Positions 1 to 11,157 of a stretch of DNA of 64,000 nucleotides are shown here, one piece after another (within the stretch, counting starts at the first letter, position 1; every line of letters starts with the position of its first letter). The stretch is from the NCBI GenBank assembly GCA_037893225.1, contig JAZGUH010000702.1, positions 744,001-808,000 of the forward strand. The letters are read 5' to 3'. A model generated the notes under the pieces. That model was given only the letters and a program-made list of their open reading frames with translations, did not search any database and was not told where the DNA came from. The translations under genes were made by a program, and so were the position numbers. This stretch comes from Hippasteria phrygiana. Taxonomy: Eukaryota > Echinodermata > Asteroidea > Valvatida > Goniasteridae.

Positions 1-232
1 GTAAAGCAAGTCCATACCCCAGGGAATTTGACAGGCATGGAGCAATAAATAAAAGGTAATCTGCACACAGATGTTGGCCGGAAAGAAAATAAACATTGCG
101 AGGTTTGAATTTTCTCCACAAGTGTTAACTCTAAGAAGCCGCCGATAATTGCAACATGTAGCGCCAGATCTAAGCTATCCATACATGTCAAAATTACTGA
201 ATTTGGTTGATATTTCATGCAATTATGAATGA
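1..232. repeat. Representative 232-bp satellite unit (class R0)
   Basis: First complete unit, used here to set the register. Landmarks in unit coordinates: GTAAAGCAAG at 1-10, GGAATTTGACAGGCATGG at 23-40, CACACAGATG at 64-73, GGCCGG near 77-82, ATTGCGAGGTTTGAATTTTC at 95-114, AAGCCGCCGATAATTGCAAC at 136-155, AGATCT (a BglII site) at 166-171, and ACATGT at 154-159 and 183-188. ACATGTA at 154-160 and TACATGT at 182-188 form a 7-bp inverted repeat with 21 bp between the arms. TTCAT and ATGAA at 215-229 form a 5-bp dyad. There are five CpG sites per unit. The start point is arbitrary because the array is continuous. Confidence 0.95.
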
Positions 233-696
233 GTAAAGCAAGTCCATACCCCAGGGAATTTGACAGGCATGGAGCAATAAATAAAAGGTAATCTGCACAC
301 AGATGGTGGCCGGGAAGAAAATAAACATTGCGAGGTTTGAATTTTCTCCACAAGTGTTAACTCTAAGAAGCCGCCGATAATTGCAACATGTAGCGCCAGA
401 TCTAAGCTATCCATACATGTCAAAATTACTGTATTTGGTTGATATTTCATGCAATTATGAATGAGTAAAGCAAGTCCATACCCCAGGGAATTTGACAGGC
501 ATGGAGCAATAAATAAAAGGTAATCTGCACACAGATGGTGGCCGGGAAGAAAATAAACATTGCGAGGTTTGAATTTTCTCCACAAGTGTTAACTCTAAGA
601 AGCCGCCGATAATTGCAACATGTAGCGCCAGATCTAAGCTATCCATACATGTCAAAATTACTGAATTTGGTTGATATTTCATTCAATTATGAATGA

Positions 697-936
697 GTAA
701 AGCAAGTCATACCCAAGGGAATTTGACAGGCATGGAGCAATAAATAGAAGGTAATATGCACACAGATGTTGGCCGGAAAGAAAATAAACATTGCGAGGTT
801 TGAATTTTCTCCACAAGTTTTAACTCTAAGAAGCCGCCGATAATTGCAACATGTAGCGCCAGATCTAAGCTATCCATACATGTCGTACATGTCAAAATTA
901 CTGCATTTGGTTGATATTTCATGCAATTATGAATGA
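697..936. repeat. P-class 240-bp unit with 9-bp internal duplication (first of 30)
   Basis: One C is missing after GCAAGT and a 9-bp near-copy is added: ATACATGTC at 876-884 is followed by GTACATGTC at 885-893, giving 232 - 1 + 9 = 240 bp. Thirty units carry it, starting at 697, 3720, 8598, 11158, 12790, 15580, 18603, 20467, 21867, 23034, 25130, 26297, 27232, 28631, 31422, 32589, 33525, 37708, 38876, 42130, 43297, 44233, 45169, 46337, 48200, 51686, 54469, 56100, 57962 and 61216. Each is preceded by a unit ending CATTCAA. It is the best single marker for dividing the array into blocks. Confidence 0.96.
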
Positions 937-1632
937 ATAAAGCAAGTCCATACCCCAGGGAATTTGACATGCATGGAGCAATAAATAAAAGGTTATATGC
1001 ACACAGATGGTGGCCGGAAAGAAAATAAACATTGCGAGGTTTGAATTTTCTCCACAAGTTTTAACTCTAAGAAGCCGCCGATAATTGCAACATGTAGCGC
1101 CAGATCTAAGCTATCCATACATGTCAAAATTACTGAATTTGGTTGATATTTCATGCAATTATGAATGAGTAAAGCAAGTCCATACCCCAGGGAATTTGAC
1201 AGGCATGGAGCAATAAATAAAAGGTAATCTGCACACAGATGTTGGCCGGAAAGAAAATAAACATTGCGAGGTTTGAATTTTCTCCACAAGTTTTAACTCT
1301 AAGAAGCCGCCGATAATTGCAACATGTAGCGCCAGATCTAAGCTATCCATACATGTCAAAATTACTGAATTTGGTTGATATTTCATGCAATTATGAATGA
1401 GTAAAGCAAGTCCATACCCCACGGAATTTGACAGGCATGGAGCAATAAATAAAAGGTAATCTGCACACAGATGGTGGCCGGGAAGAAAATAAAAATTGCG
1501 AGGTTTGAATTTTCTCCACAAGTGTTAACTCTAAGAAGCCGCCGATAATTGCAACATGTAGCGCCAGATCTAAGCTATCCATACATGTCAAAATTACTGA
1601 ATTTGGTTGATATTTCATGCAATTATGAATGA

Positions 1633-1863
1633 ATAAAGCAAGTCATACCCCAGGGAATTTGACAGGCATTGAGCAATAAATAGAAGGTAATATGCACACA
1701 GATGTTGGCCGGAAAGAAAATAAACATTGCGAGGTTTGAATTTTCTCTACAAGTTTTAACTCTGGGAAGCCGCCGATGATTGCAACATGTAGCGCCAGAT
1801 CTAAGCTATACATACATGTCAAAATTACTGCATTTGGTTGATATTTCATGCAATTATGAATGA
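1633..1863. repeat. 231-bp units (S, X and hybrid classes; first of 28)
   Basis: These units lack one C at unit position 12-13 (GTCATACC instead of GTCCATACC) but have no 9-bp duplication. S class (CATTG at about 36-40) starts at 1633, 4656, 6279, 13494, 16284, 22571, 25834, 27936, 29335, 32126, 34229, 39348, 40043, 42834, 47041, 48904, 55173, 56804, 57035 and 58666. X class (CATGG, TCCAAGAAG) starts at 14421, 26769, 50526, 53309, 60056 and 62839. Two hybrids with a P front and no duplication start at 49599 and 59361. The unit at 1633 itself has an S front and a V-like rear half (CTCTAC, CTGGGAAG, GATGATT, CTATAC). Confidence 0.93.
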
Positions 1864-3023
1864 GTAAAGCAAGTCCATACCCCAGGGAATTTGACAGGCA
1901 TGGAGCAATAAATAAAAGGTAATATGCACACAGATGGTGGCCGGAAAGAAAATAAACATTGCGAGGTTTGAATTTTCTCCACAAGTGTTAACTCTAAGAA
2001 GCCGCCGATAATTGCAACATGTAGCGCCAGATCTAAGCTATCCATACATGTCAAAATTACTGAATTTGGTTGATATTTCATGCAATTATGAATGAGTAAA
2101 GCAGGTCCATACCCCAGGGAATTTGACATGCATGGAGCAATAAATAGACGGTAACATGTACACAGATGGTGGCCGGAAAGAAAATAAACATTGCGAGGTT
2201 TGAATTTTCTCCACAAGTGTTAACTCTAAGAAGCCGCCGATAATTGCAACATGTAGCGCCAGATCTAAGCTATCCATACATGTCAAAATTACTGAATTTG
2301 GTTGATATTTCATGCAATTATGAATGAGTAAAGCAAGTCCATACCCCAGGGAATTTGACAGGCATGGAGCAATAAATAAAAGGTAATCTGCACACAGATG
2401 GTGGCCGGGAAGAAAATAAACATTGCGAGGTTTGAATTTTCTCCACAAGTGTTAACTCTAAGAAGCCGCCGATAATTGCAACATGTAGCGCCAGATCTAA
2501 GCTATCCATACATGTCAAAATTACTGAATTTTGTTGATATTTCATGCAATTATGAATGAATAAAGCAAGTCCATACCCCAGGGAATTTGACATGCATGGA
2601 GCAATAAATAGACGGTAATATGCACACAGATGGTGGCCGGAAAGAAAATAAACATTGCGAGGTTTGAATTTTCTCTACAAGTTTTAACTCTGGGAAGCCG
2701 CCGATGATTGCAACATGTAGCGCCAGATCTAAGCTATACATACATGTCAAAATTACTGCATTTGGTTGATATTTCATGCAATTATGAATGAGTAAAGCAA
2801 GTCCATACCCCAGGGAATTTGACAGGCATGGAGCAATAAATAAAAGGTAATATGCACACAGATGGTGGCCGGAAAGAAAATAAACATTGCGAGGTTTGAA
2901 TTTTCTCCACAAGTGTTAACTCTAAGAAGCCGCCGATAATTGCAACATGTAGCGCCAGATCTAAGCTATCCATACATGTCAAAATTACTGCATTTGGTTG
3001 ATATTTCATGCAATTATGAATGA

Positions 3024-4886
3024 GTAAAGCAAGTCCATACCCCAGGGAATTTGACAGGCATGGAGCAATAAATAAAAGGTAATCTGCACACAGATGTTGG
3101 CCGGAAAGAAAATAAACATTGCGAGGTTTGAATTTTCTCCACAAGTGTTAACTCTAAGAAGCCGCCGATAATTGCAACATGTAGCGCCAGATCTAAGCTA
3201 TCCATACATGTCAAAATTACTGAATTTGGTTGATATTTCATGCAATTATGAATGAGTAAAGCAAGTCCATACCCCAGGGAATTTGACAGGCATGGAGCAA
3301 TAAATAAAAGGTAATCTGCACACAGATGGTGGCCGGGAAGAAAATAAACATTGCGAGGTTTGAATTTTCTCCACAAGTGTTAACTCTAAGAAGCCGCCGA
3401 TAATTGCAACATGTAGCGCCAGATCTAAGCTATCCATACATGTCAAAATTACTGTATTTGGTTGATATTTCATGCAATTATGAATGAGTAAAGCAAGTCC
3501 ATACCCCAGGGAATTTGACAGGCATGGAGCAATAAATAAAAGGTAATCTGCACACAGATGGTGGCCGGGAAGAAAATAAACATTGCGAGGTTTGAATTTT
3601 CTCCACAAGTGTTAACTCTAAGAAGCCGCCGATAATTGCAACATGTAGCGCCAGATCTAAGCTATCCATACATGTCAAAATTACTGAATTTGGTTGATAT
3701 TTCATTCAATTATGAATGAGTAAAGCAAGTCATACCCAAGGGAATTTGACAGGCATGGAGCAATAAATAGAAGGTAATATGCACACAGATGTTGGCCGGA
3801 AAGAAAATAAACATTGCGAGGTTTGAATTTTCTCCACAAGTTTTAACTCTAAGAAGCCGCCGATAATTGCAACATGTAGCGCCAGATCTAAGCTATCCAT
3901 ACATGTCGTACATGTCAAAATTACTGCATTTGGTTGATATTTCATGCAATTATGAATGAATAAAGCAAGTCCATACCCCAGGGAATTTGACATGCATGGA
4001 GCAATAAATAAAAGGTTATATGCACACAGATGGTGGCCGGAAAGAAAATAAACATTGCGAGGTTTGAATTTTCTCCACAAGTTTTAACTCTAAGAAGCCG
4101 CCGATAATTGCAACATGTAGCGCCAGATCTAAGCTATCCATACATGTCAAAATTACTGAATTTGGTTGATATTTCATGCAATTATGAATGAGTAAAGCAA
4201 GTCCATACCCCAGGGAATTTGACAGGCATGGAGCAATAAATAAAAGGTAATCTGCACACAGATGTTGGCCGGAAAGAAAATAAACATTGCGAGGTTTGAA
4301 TTTTCTCCACAAGTTTTAACTCTAAGAAGCCGCCGATAATTGCAACATGTAGCGCCAGATCTAAGCTATCCATACATGTCAAAATTACTGAATTTGGTTG
4401 ATATTTCATGCAATTATGAATGAGTAAAGCAAGTCCATACCCCACGGAATTTGACAGGCATGGAGCAATAAATAAAAGGTAATCTGCACACAGATGGTGG
4501 CCGGGAAGAAAATAAAAATTGCGAGGTTTGAATTTTCTCCACAAGTGTTAACTCTAAGAAGCCGCCGATAATTGCAACATGTAGCGCCAGATCTAAGCTA
4601 TCCATACATGTCAAAATTACTGAATTTGGTTGATATTTCATGCAATTATGAATGAATAAAGCAAGTCATACCCCAGGGAATTTGACAGGCATTGAGCAAT
4701 AAATAGAAGGTAATATGCACACAGATGTTGGCCGGAAAGAAAATAAACATTGCGAGGTTTGAATTTTCTCTACAAGTTTTAACTCTGGGAAGCCGCCGAT
4801 GATTGCAACATGTAGCGCCAGATCTAAGCTATACATACATGTCAAAATTACTGCATTTGGTTGATATTTCATGCAATTATGAATGA
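3024..4886. repeat. 13-unit block, copy 2 (first 8 units)
   Basis: Classes: 3024 R0, 3256 R', 3488 W', 3720 P, 3960 Q, 4192 R0, 4424 R (CCACGG at 4445), 4656 S/V (231 bp). It repeats 1-1863 with the two rare variants kept. The match continues through the next two unit fronts and ends near 5241, where this copy has AAGTTTGA and copy 1 has AAGTGTTA. Confidence 0.9.
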
Positions 4887-6741
4887 GTAAAGCAAGTCCA
4901 TACCCCAGGGAATTTGACAGGCATGGAGCAATAAATAAAAGGTAATATGCACACAGATGGTGGCCGGAAAGAAAATAAACATTGCGAGGTTTGAATTTTC
5001 TCCACAAGTGTTAACTCTAAGAAGCCGCCGATAATTGCAACATGTAGCGCCAGATCTAAGCTATCCATACATGTCAAAATTACTGAATTTGGTTGATATT
5101 TCATGCAATTATGAATGAGTAAAGCAGGTCCATACCCCAGGGAATTTGACATGCATGGAGCAATAAATAGACGGTAACATGTACACAGATGGTGGCCGGA
5201 AAGAAAATAAACATTGCGAGGTTTGAATTTTCTCCACAAGTTTGAACTCTAAGAAGCCGCCGATGATTGCAACATGTAGCGCCAGATCTAAGCTATCCAT
5301 ACATGTCAAAATTACTGCATTTGGTTGATATTTCATGCAATTATGAATGAGTAAAGCAAGTCCATACCCCAGGGAATTTGACAGGCATGGAGCAATAAAT
5401 AAAAGGTAATCTGCACACAGATGTTGGCCGGAAAGAAAATAAACATTGCGAGGTTTGAATTTTCTCCACAAGTGTTAACTCTAAGAAGCCGCCGATAATT
5501 GCAACATGTAGCGCCAGATCTAAGCTATCCATACATGTCAAAATTACTGAATTTGGTTGATATTTCATGCAATTATGAATGAGTAAAGCAAGTCCATACC
5601 CCAGGGAATTTGACAGGCATGGAGCAATAAATAAAAGGTAATCTGCACACAGATGGTGGCCGGGAAGAAAATAAACATTGCGAGGTTTGAATTTTCTCCA
5701 CAAGTGTTAACTCTAAGAAGCCGCCGATAATTGCAACATGTAGCGCCAGATCTAAGCTATCCATACATGTCAAAATTACTGAATTTTGTTGATATTTCAT
5801 GCAATTATGAATGAATAAAGCAAGTCCATACCCCAGGGAATTTGACATGCATGGAGCAATAAATAGACGGTAATATGCACACAGATGGTGGCCGGAAAGA
5901 AAATAAACATTGCGAGGTTTGAATTTTCTCTACAAGTTTTAACTCTGGGAAGCCGCCGATGATTGCAACATGTAGCGCCAGATCTAAGCTATACATACAT
6001 GTCAAAATTACTGCATTTGGTTGATATTTCATGCAATTATGAATGAGTAAAGCAAGTCCATACCCCAGGGAATTTGACAGGCATGGAGCAATAAATAAAA
6101 GGTAATATGCACACAGATGGTGGCCGGAAAGAAAATAAACATTGCGAGGTTTGAATTTTCTCCACAAGTGTTAACTCTAAGAAGCCGCCGATAATTGCAA
6201 CATGTAGCGCCAGATCTAAGCTATCCATACATGTCAAAATTACTGAATTTGGTTGATATTTCATGCAATTATGAATGAATAAAGCAAGTCATACCCCAGG
6301 GAATTTGACAGGCATTGAGCAATAAATAGAAGGTAATATGCACACAGATGTTGGCCGGAAAGAAAATAAACATTGCGAGGTTTGAATTTTCTCCACAAGT
6401 GTTAACTCTAAGAAGCCGCCGATAATTGCAACATGTAGCGCCAGATCTAAGCTATCCATACATGTCAAAATTACTGAATTTTGTTGATATTTCATGCAAT
6501 TATGAATGAATAAAGCAAGTCCATACCCCAGGGAATTTGACATGCATGGAGCAATAAATAGACGGTAATATGCACACAGATGGTGGCCGGAAAGAAAATA
6601 AACATTGCGAGGTTTGAATTTTCTCTACAAGTTTTAACTCTGGGAAGCCGCCGATGATTGCAACATGTAGCGCCAGATCTAAGCTATACATACATGTCAA
6701 AATTACTGCATTTGGTTGATATTTCATGCAATTATGAATGA
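4887..6741. repeat. 8-unit block, copy 1 (1855 bp)
   Basis: Classes: 4887 U, 5119 T, 5351 R0, 5583 W, 5815 V, 6047 U, 6279 S (231 bp, ending GAATTTTG), 6510 V. The first six units are repeated at an offset of 1855 bp. The two V units here have CTCTAC, whereas V units right of 17 kb have CTCCAC. Confidence 0.88.
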
Positions 6742-8597
6742 GTAAAGCAAGTCCATACCCCAGGGAATTTGACAGGCATGGAGCAATAAATAAAAGGTAA
6801 TATGCACACAGATGGTGGCCGGAAAGAAAATAAACATTGCGAGGTTTGAATTTTCTCCACAAGTGTTAACTCTAAGAAGCCGCCGATAATTGCAACATGT
6901 AGCGCCAGATCTAAGCTATCCATACATGTAAAAATTACTGAATTTGGTTGATATTTCATGCAATTATGAATGAGTAAAGCAGGTCCATACCCCAGGGAAT
7001 TTGACATGCATGGAGCAATAAATAGACGGTAACATGTACACAGATGGTGGCCGGAAAGAAAATAAACATTGCGAGGTTTGAATTTTCTCCACAAGTTTGA
7101 ACTCTAAGAAGCCGCCGATGATTGCAACATGTAGCGCCAGATCTAAGCTATCCATACATGTCAAAATTACTGCATTTGGTTGATATTTCATGCAATTATG
7201 AATGAGTAAAGCAAGTCCATACCCCAGGGAATTTGACAGGCATGGAGCAATAAATAAAAGGTAATCTGCACACAGATGTTGGCCGGAAAGAAAATAAACA
7301 TTGCGAGGTTTGAATTTTCTCCACAAGTGTTAACTCTAAGAAGCCGCCGATAATTGCAACATGTAGCGCCAGATCTAAGCTATCCATACATGTCAAAATT
7401 ACTGAATTTGGTTGATATTTCATGCAATTATGAATGAGTAAAGCAAGTCCATACCCCAGGGAATTTGACAGGCATGGAGCAATAAATAAAAGGTAATCTG
7501 CACACAGATGGTGGCCGGGAAGAAAATAAACATTGCGAGGTTTGAATTTTCTCCACAAGTGTTAACTCTAAGAAGCCGCCGATAATTGCAACATGTAGCG
7601 CCAGATCTAAGCTATCCATACATGTCAAAATTACTGAATTTTGTTGATATTTCATGCAATTATGAATGAATAAAGCAAGTCCATACCCCAGGGAATTTGA
7701 CATGCATGGAGCAATAAATAGACGGTAATATGCACACAGATGGTGGCCGGAAAGAAAATAAACATTGCGAGGTTTGAATTTTCTCTACAAGTTTTAACTC
7801 TGGGAAGCCGCCGATGATTGCAACATGTAGCGCCAGATCTAAGCTATACATACATGTCAAAATTACTGCATTTGGTTGATATTTCATGCAATTATGAATG
7901 AGTAAAGCAAGTCCATACCCCAGGGAATTTGACAGGCATGGAGCAATAAATAAAAGGTAATATGCACACAGATGGTGGCCGGAAAGAAAATAAACATTGC
8001 GAGGTTTGAATTTTCTCCACAAGTGTTAACTCTAAGAAGCCGCCGATAATTGCAACATGTAGCGCCAGATCTAAGCTATCCATACATGTCAAAATTACTG
8101 AATTTGGTTGATATTTCATGCAATTATGAATGAGTAAAGCAGGTCCATACCCCAGGGAATTTGACATGCATGGAGCAATAAATAGACGGTAACATGTACA
8201 CAGATGGTGGCCGGAAAGAAAATAAACATTGCGAGGTTTGAATTTTCTCCACAAGTTTGAACTCTAAGAAGCCGCCGATGATTGCAACATGTAGCGCCAG
8301 ATCTAAGCTATCCATACATGTCAAAATTACTGCATTTGGTTGATATTTCATGCAATTATGAATGAGTAAAGCAAGTCCATACCCCAGGGAATTTGACAGG
8401 CATGGAGCAATAAATAAAAGGTAATATGCACACAGATGGTGGCCGGAAAGAAAATAAACATTGCGAGGTTTGAATTTTCTCCACAAGTGTTAACTCTAAG
8501 AAGCCGCCGATAATTGCAACATGTAGCGCCAGATCTAAGCTATCCATACATGTCAAAATTACTGAATTTGGTTGATATTTCATTCAATTATGAATGA
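6742..8597. repeat. 8-unit block, copy 2 (1856 bp)
   Basis: Classes: 6742 U, 6974 T, 7206 R0, 7438 W, 7670 V, 7902 U, 8134 T, 8366 U ending CATTCAA. The first six match 4887-6278; the last two (T, U) replace the S and V of copy 1. There is a private C-to-A change at 6930 (CATGTAAAA). Confidence 0.88.
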
Positions 8598-11157
8598 GTA
8601 AAGCAAGTCATACCCAAGGGAATTTGACAGGCATGGAGCAATAAATAGAAGGTAATATGCACACAGATGTTGGCCGGAAAGAAAATAAACATTGCGAGGT
8701 TTGAATTTTCTCCACAAGTTTTAACTCTAAGAAGCCGCCGATAATTGCAACATGTAGCGCCAGATCTAAGCTATCCATACATGTCGTACATGTCAAAATT
8801 ACTGCATTTGGTTGATATTTCATGCAATTATGAATGAATAAAGCAAGTCCATACCCCAGGGAATTTGACAGGCATGGAGCAATAAATAAAAGGTAATCTG
8901 CACACAGATGTTGGCCGGAAAGAAAATAAACATTGCGAGGTTTGAATTTTCTCCACAAGTGTTAACTCTAAGAAGCCGCCGATAATTGCAACATGTAGCG
9001 CCAGATCTAAGCTATCCATACATGTCAAAATTACTGAATTTGGTTGATATTTCATGCAATTATGAATGAGTAAAGCAAGTCCATACCCCAGGGAATTTGA
9101 CAGGCATGGAGCAATAAATAAAAGGTAATCTGCACACAGATGGTGGCCGGGAAGAAAATAAACATTGCGAGGTTTGAATTTTCTCCACAAGTGTTAACTC
9201 TAAGAAGCCGCCGATAATTGCAACATGTAGCGCCAGATCTAAGCTATCCATACATGTCAAAATTACTGAATTTTGTTGATATTTCATGCAATTATGAATG
9301 AATAAAGCAAGTCCATACCCCAGGGAATTTGACATGCATGGAGCAATAAATAGACGGTAATATGCACACAGATGGTGGCCGGAAAGAAAATAAACATTGC
9401 GAGGTTTGAATTTTCTCTACAAGTTTTAACTCTGGGAAGCCGCCGATGATTGCAACATGTAGCGCCAGATCTAAGCTATACATACATGTCAAAATTACTG
9501 CATTTGGTTGATATTTCATGCAATTATGAATGAGTAAAGCAAGTCCATACCCCAGGGAATTTGACAGGCATGGAGCAATAAATAAAAGGTAATATGCACA
9601 CAGATGGTGGCCGGAAAGAAAATAAACATTGCGAGGTTTGAATTTTCTCCACAAGTGTTAACTCTAAGAAGCCGCCGATAATTGCAACATGTAGCGCCAG
9701 ATCTAAGCTATCCATACATGTCAAAATTACTGAATTTGGTTGATATTTCATGCAATTATGAATGAGTAAAGCAGGTCCATACCCCAGGGAATTTGACATG
9801 CATGGAGCAATAAATAGACGGTAACATGTACACAGATGGTGGCCGGGAAGAAAATAAACATTGCGAGGTTTGAATTTTCTCCACAAGTGTTAACTCTAAG
9901 AAGCCGCCGATAATTGCAACATGTAGCGCCAGATCTAAGCTATCCATACATGTCAAAATTACTGAATTTTGTTGATATTTCATGCAATTATGAATGAATA
10001 AAGCAAGTCCATACCCCAGGGAATTTGACATGCATGGAGCAATAAATAGACGGTAATATGCACACAGATGGTGGCCGGAAAGAAAATAAACATTGCGAGG
10101 TTTGAATTTTCTCTACAAGTTTTAACTCTGGGAAGCCGCCGATGATTGCAACATGTAGCGCCAGATCTAAGCTATACATACATGTCAAAATTACTGCATT
10201 TGGTTGATATTTCATGCAATTATGAATGAGTAAAGCAAGTCCATACCCCAGGGAATTTGACAGGCATGGAGCAATAAATAAAAGGTAATATGCACACAGA
10301 TGGTGGCCGGAAAGAAAATAAACATTGCGAGGTTTGAATTTTCTCCACAAGTGTTAACTCTAAGAAGCCGCCGATAATTGCAACATGTAGCGCCAGATCT
10401 AAGCTATCCATACATGTCAAAATTACTGAATTTGGTTGATATTTCATGCAATTATGAATGAGTAAAGCAGGTCCATACCCCAGGGAATTTGACATGCATG
10501 GAGCAATAAATAGACGGTAACATGTACACAGATGGTGGCCGGAAAGAAAATAAACATTGCGAGGTTTGAATTTTCTCCACAAGTTTGAACTCTAAGAAGC
10601 CGCCGATGATTGCAACATGTAGCGCCAGATCTAAGCTATCCATACATGTCAAAATTACTGCATTTGGTTGATATTTCATGCAATTATGAATGAGTAAAGC
10701 AAGTCCATACCCCAGGGAATTTGACAGGCATGGAGCAATAAATAAAAGGTAATATGCACACAGATGGTGGCCGGAAAGAAAATAAACATTGCGAGGTTTG
10801 AATTTTCTCCACAAGTGTTAACTCTAAGAAGCCGCCGATAATTGCAACATGTAGCGCCAGATCTAAGCTATCCATACATGTCAAAATTACTGTATTTGGT
10901 TGATATTTCATGCAATTATGAATGAGTAAAGCAAGTCCATAACCCAGGGAATTTAACGGGCATGGAGCAATAAATAAAAGGTAATCTGCACACAGATGGT
11001 GGCCGGGAAGAAAATAAACATTGCGAGGTTTGAATTTTCTCCACAAGTGTTAACTCTAAGAAGCCGCCGATAATTGCAACATGTAGCGCCAGATCTAAGC
11101 TATCCATACATGTCAAAATTACTGAATTTGGTTGATATTTCATTCAATTATGAATGA
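8598..11157. repeat. 11-unit block P to P
   Basis: Classes: 8598 P, 8838 Q/R0 hybrid, 9070 W, 9302 V, 9534 U, 9766 T front with W-type rear, 9998 V, 10230 U, 10462 T, 10694 U, 10926 W'. V-U-T occurs twice in a row (9302-9997 and 9998-10693, offset 696). The last unit carries three private substitutions within about 20 bp near 10942-10960. Confidence 0.88.

Larger units (their letters stand above)
1..3023. repeat. 13-unit block, copy 1
   Basis: Unit starts and classes: 1 R0, 233 R', 465 W', 697 P, 937 Q, 1169 R0, 1401 R, 1633 S/V hybrid (231 bp), 1864 U, 2096 T front with U-like rear, 2328 W, 2560 V, 2792 U. Local variants: GGTTATATG in the unit at 937 and CCACGG in place of CCAGGG at 1422. 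Both recur 3023 bp downstream. Confidence 0.9.

Noticed and set aside
74..111. Pol III type promoter, as in a tRNA-derived SINE: GGTTTGAATTT resembles a B box and TGGCCGGGAAG weakly resembles an A box
   Set aside because: The B-box likeness lacks the central CG and the final CC, the A-box match is poor, and the spacing (about 27 bp) is too short. No tRNA fold, poly-A tail or target-site duplications are seen.
1..232. CENP-B box
   Set aside because: The core needs TTCG (or CGAA on the other strand). The consensus unit contains neither. The only CGAA seen is a private change at 16221-16224, without the rest of the motif.
223..585. Minus-strand open frames of about 75-120 codons in every unit, for example this 120-codon one
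   Set aside because: They overlap each other across units and encode the same DNA in two frames, because 232 bp is not a multiple of 3. Their ends depend on the 1-bp length variants, and many start or stop differently with each class. There is no domain I recognise and no sign of codon-level constraint.
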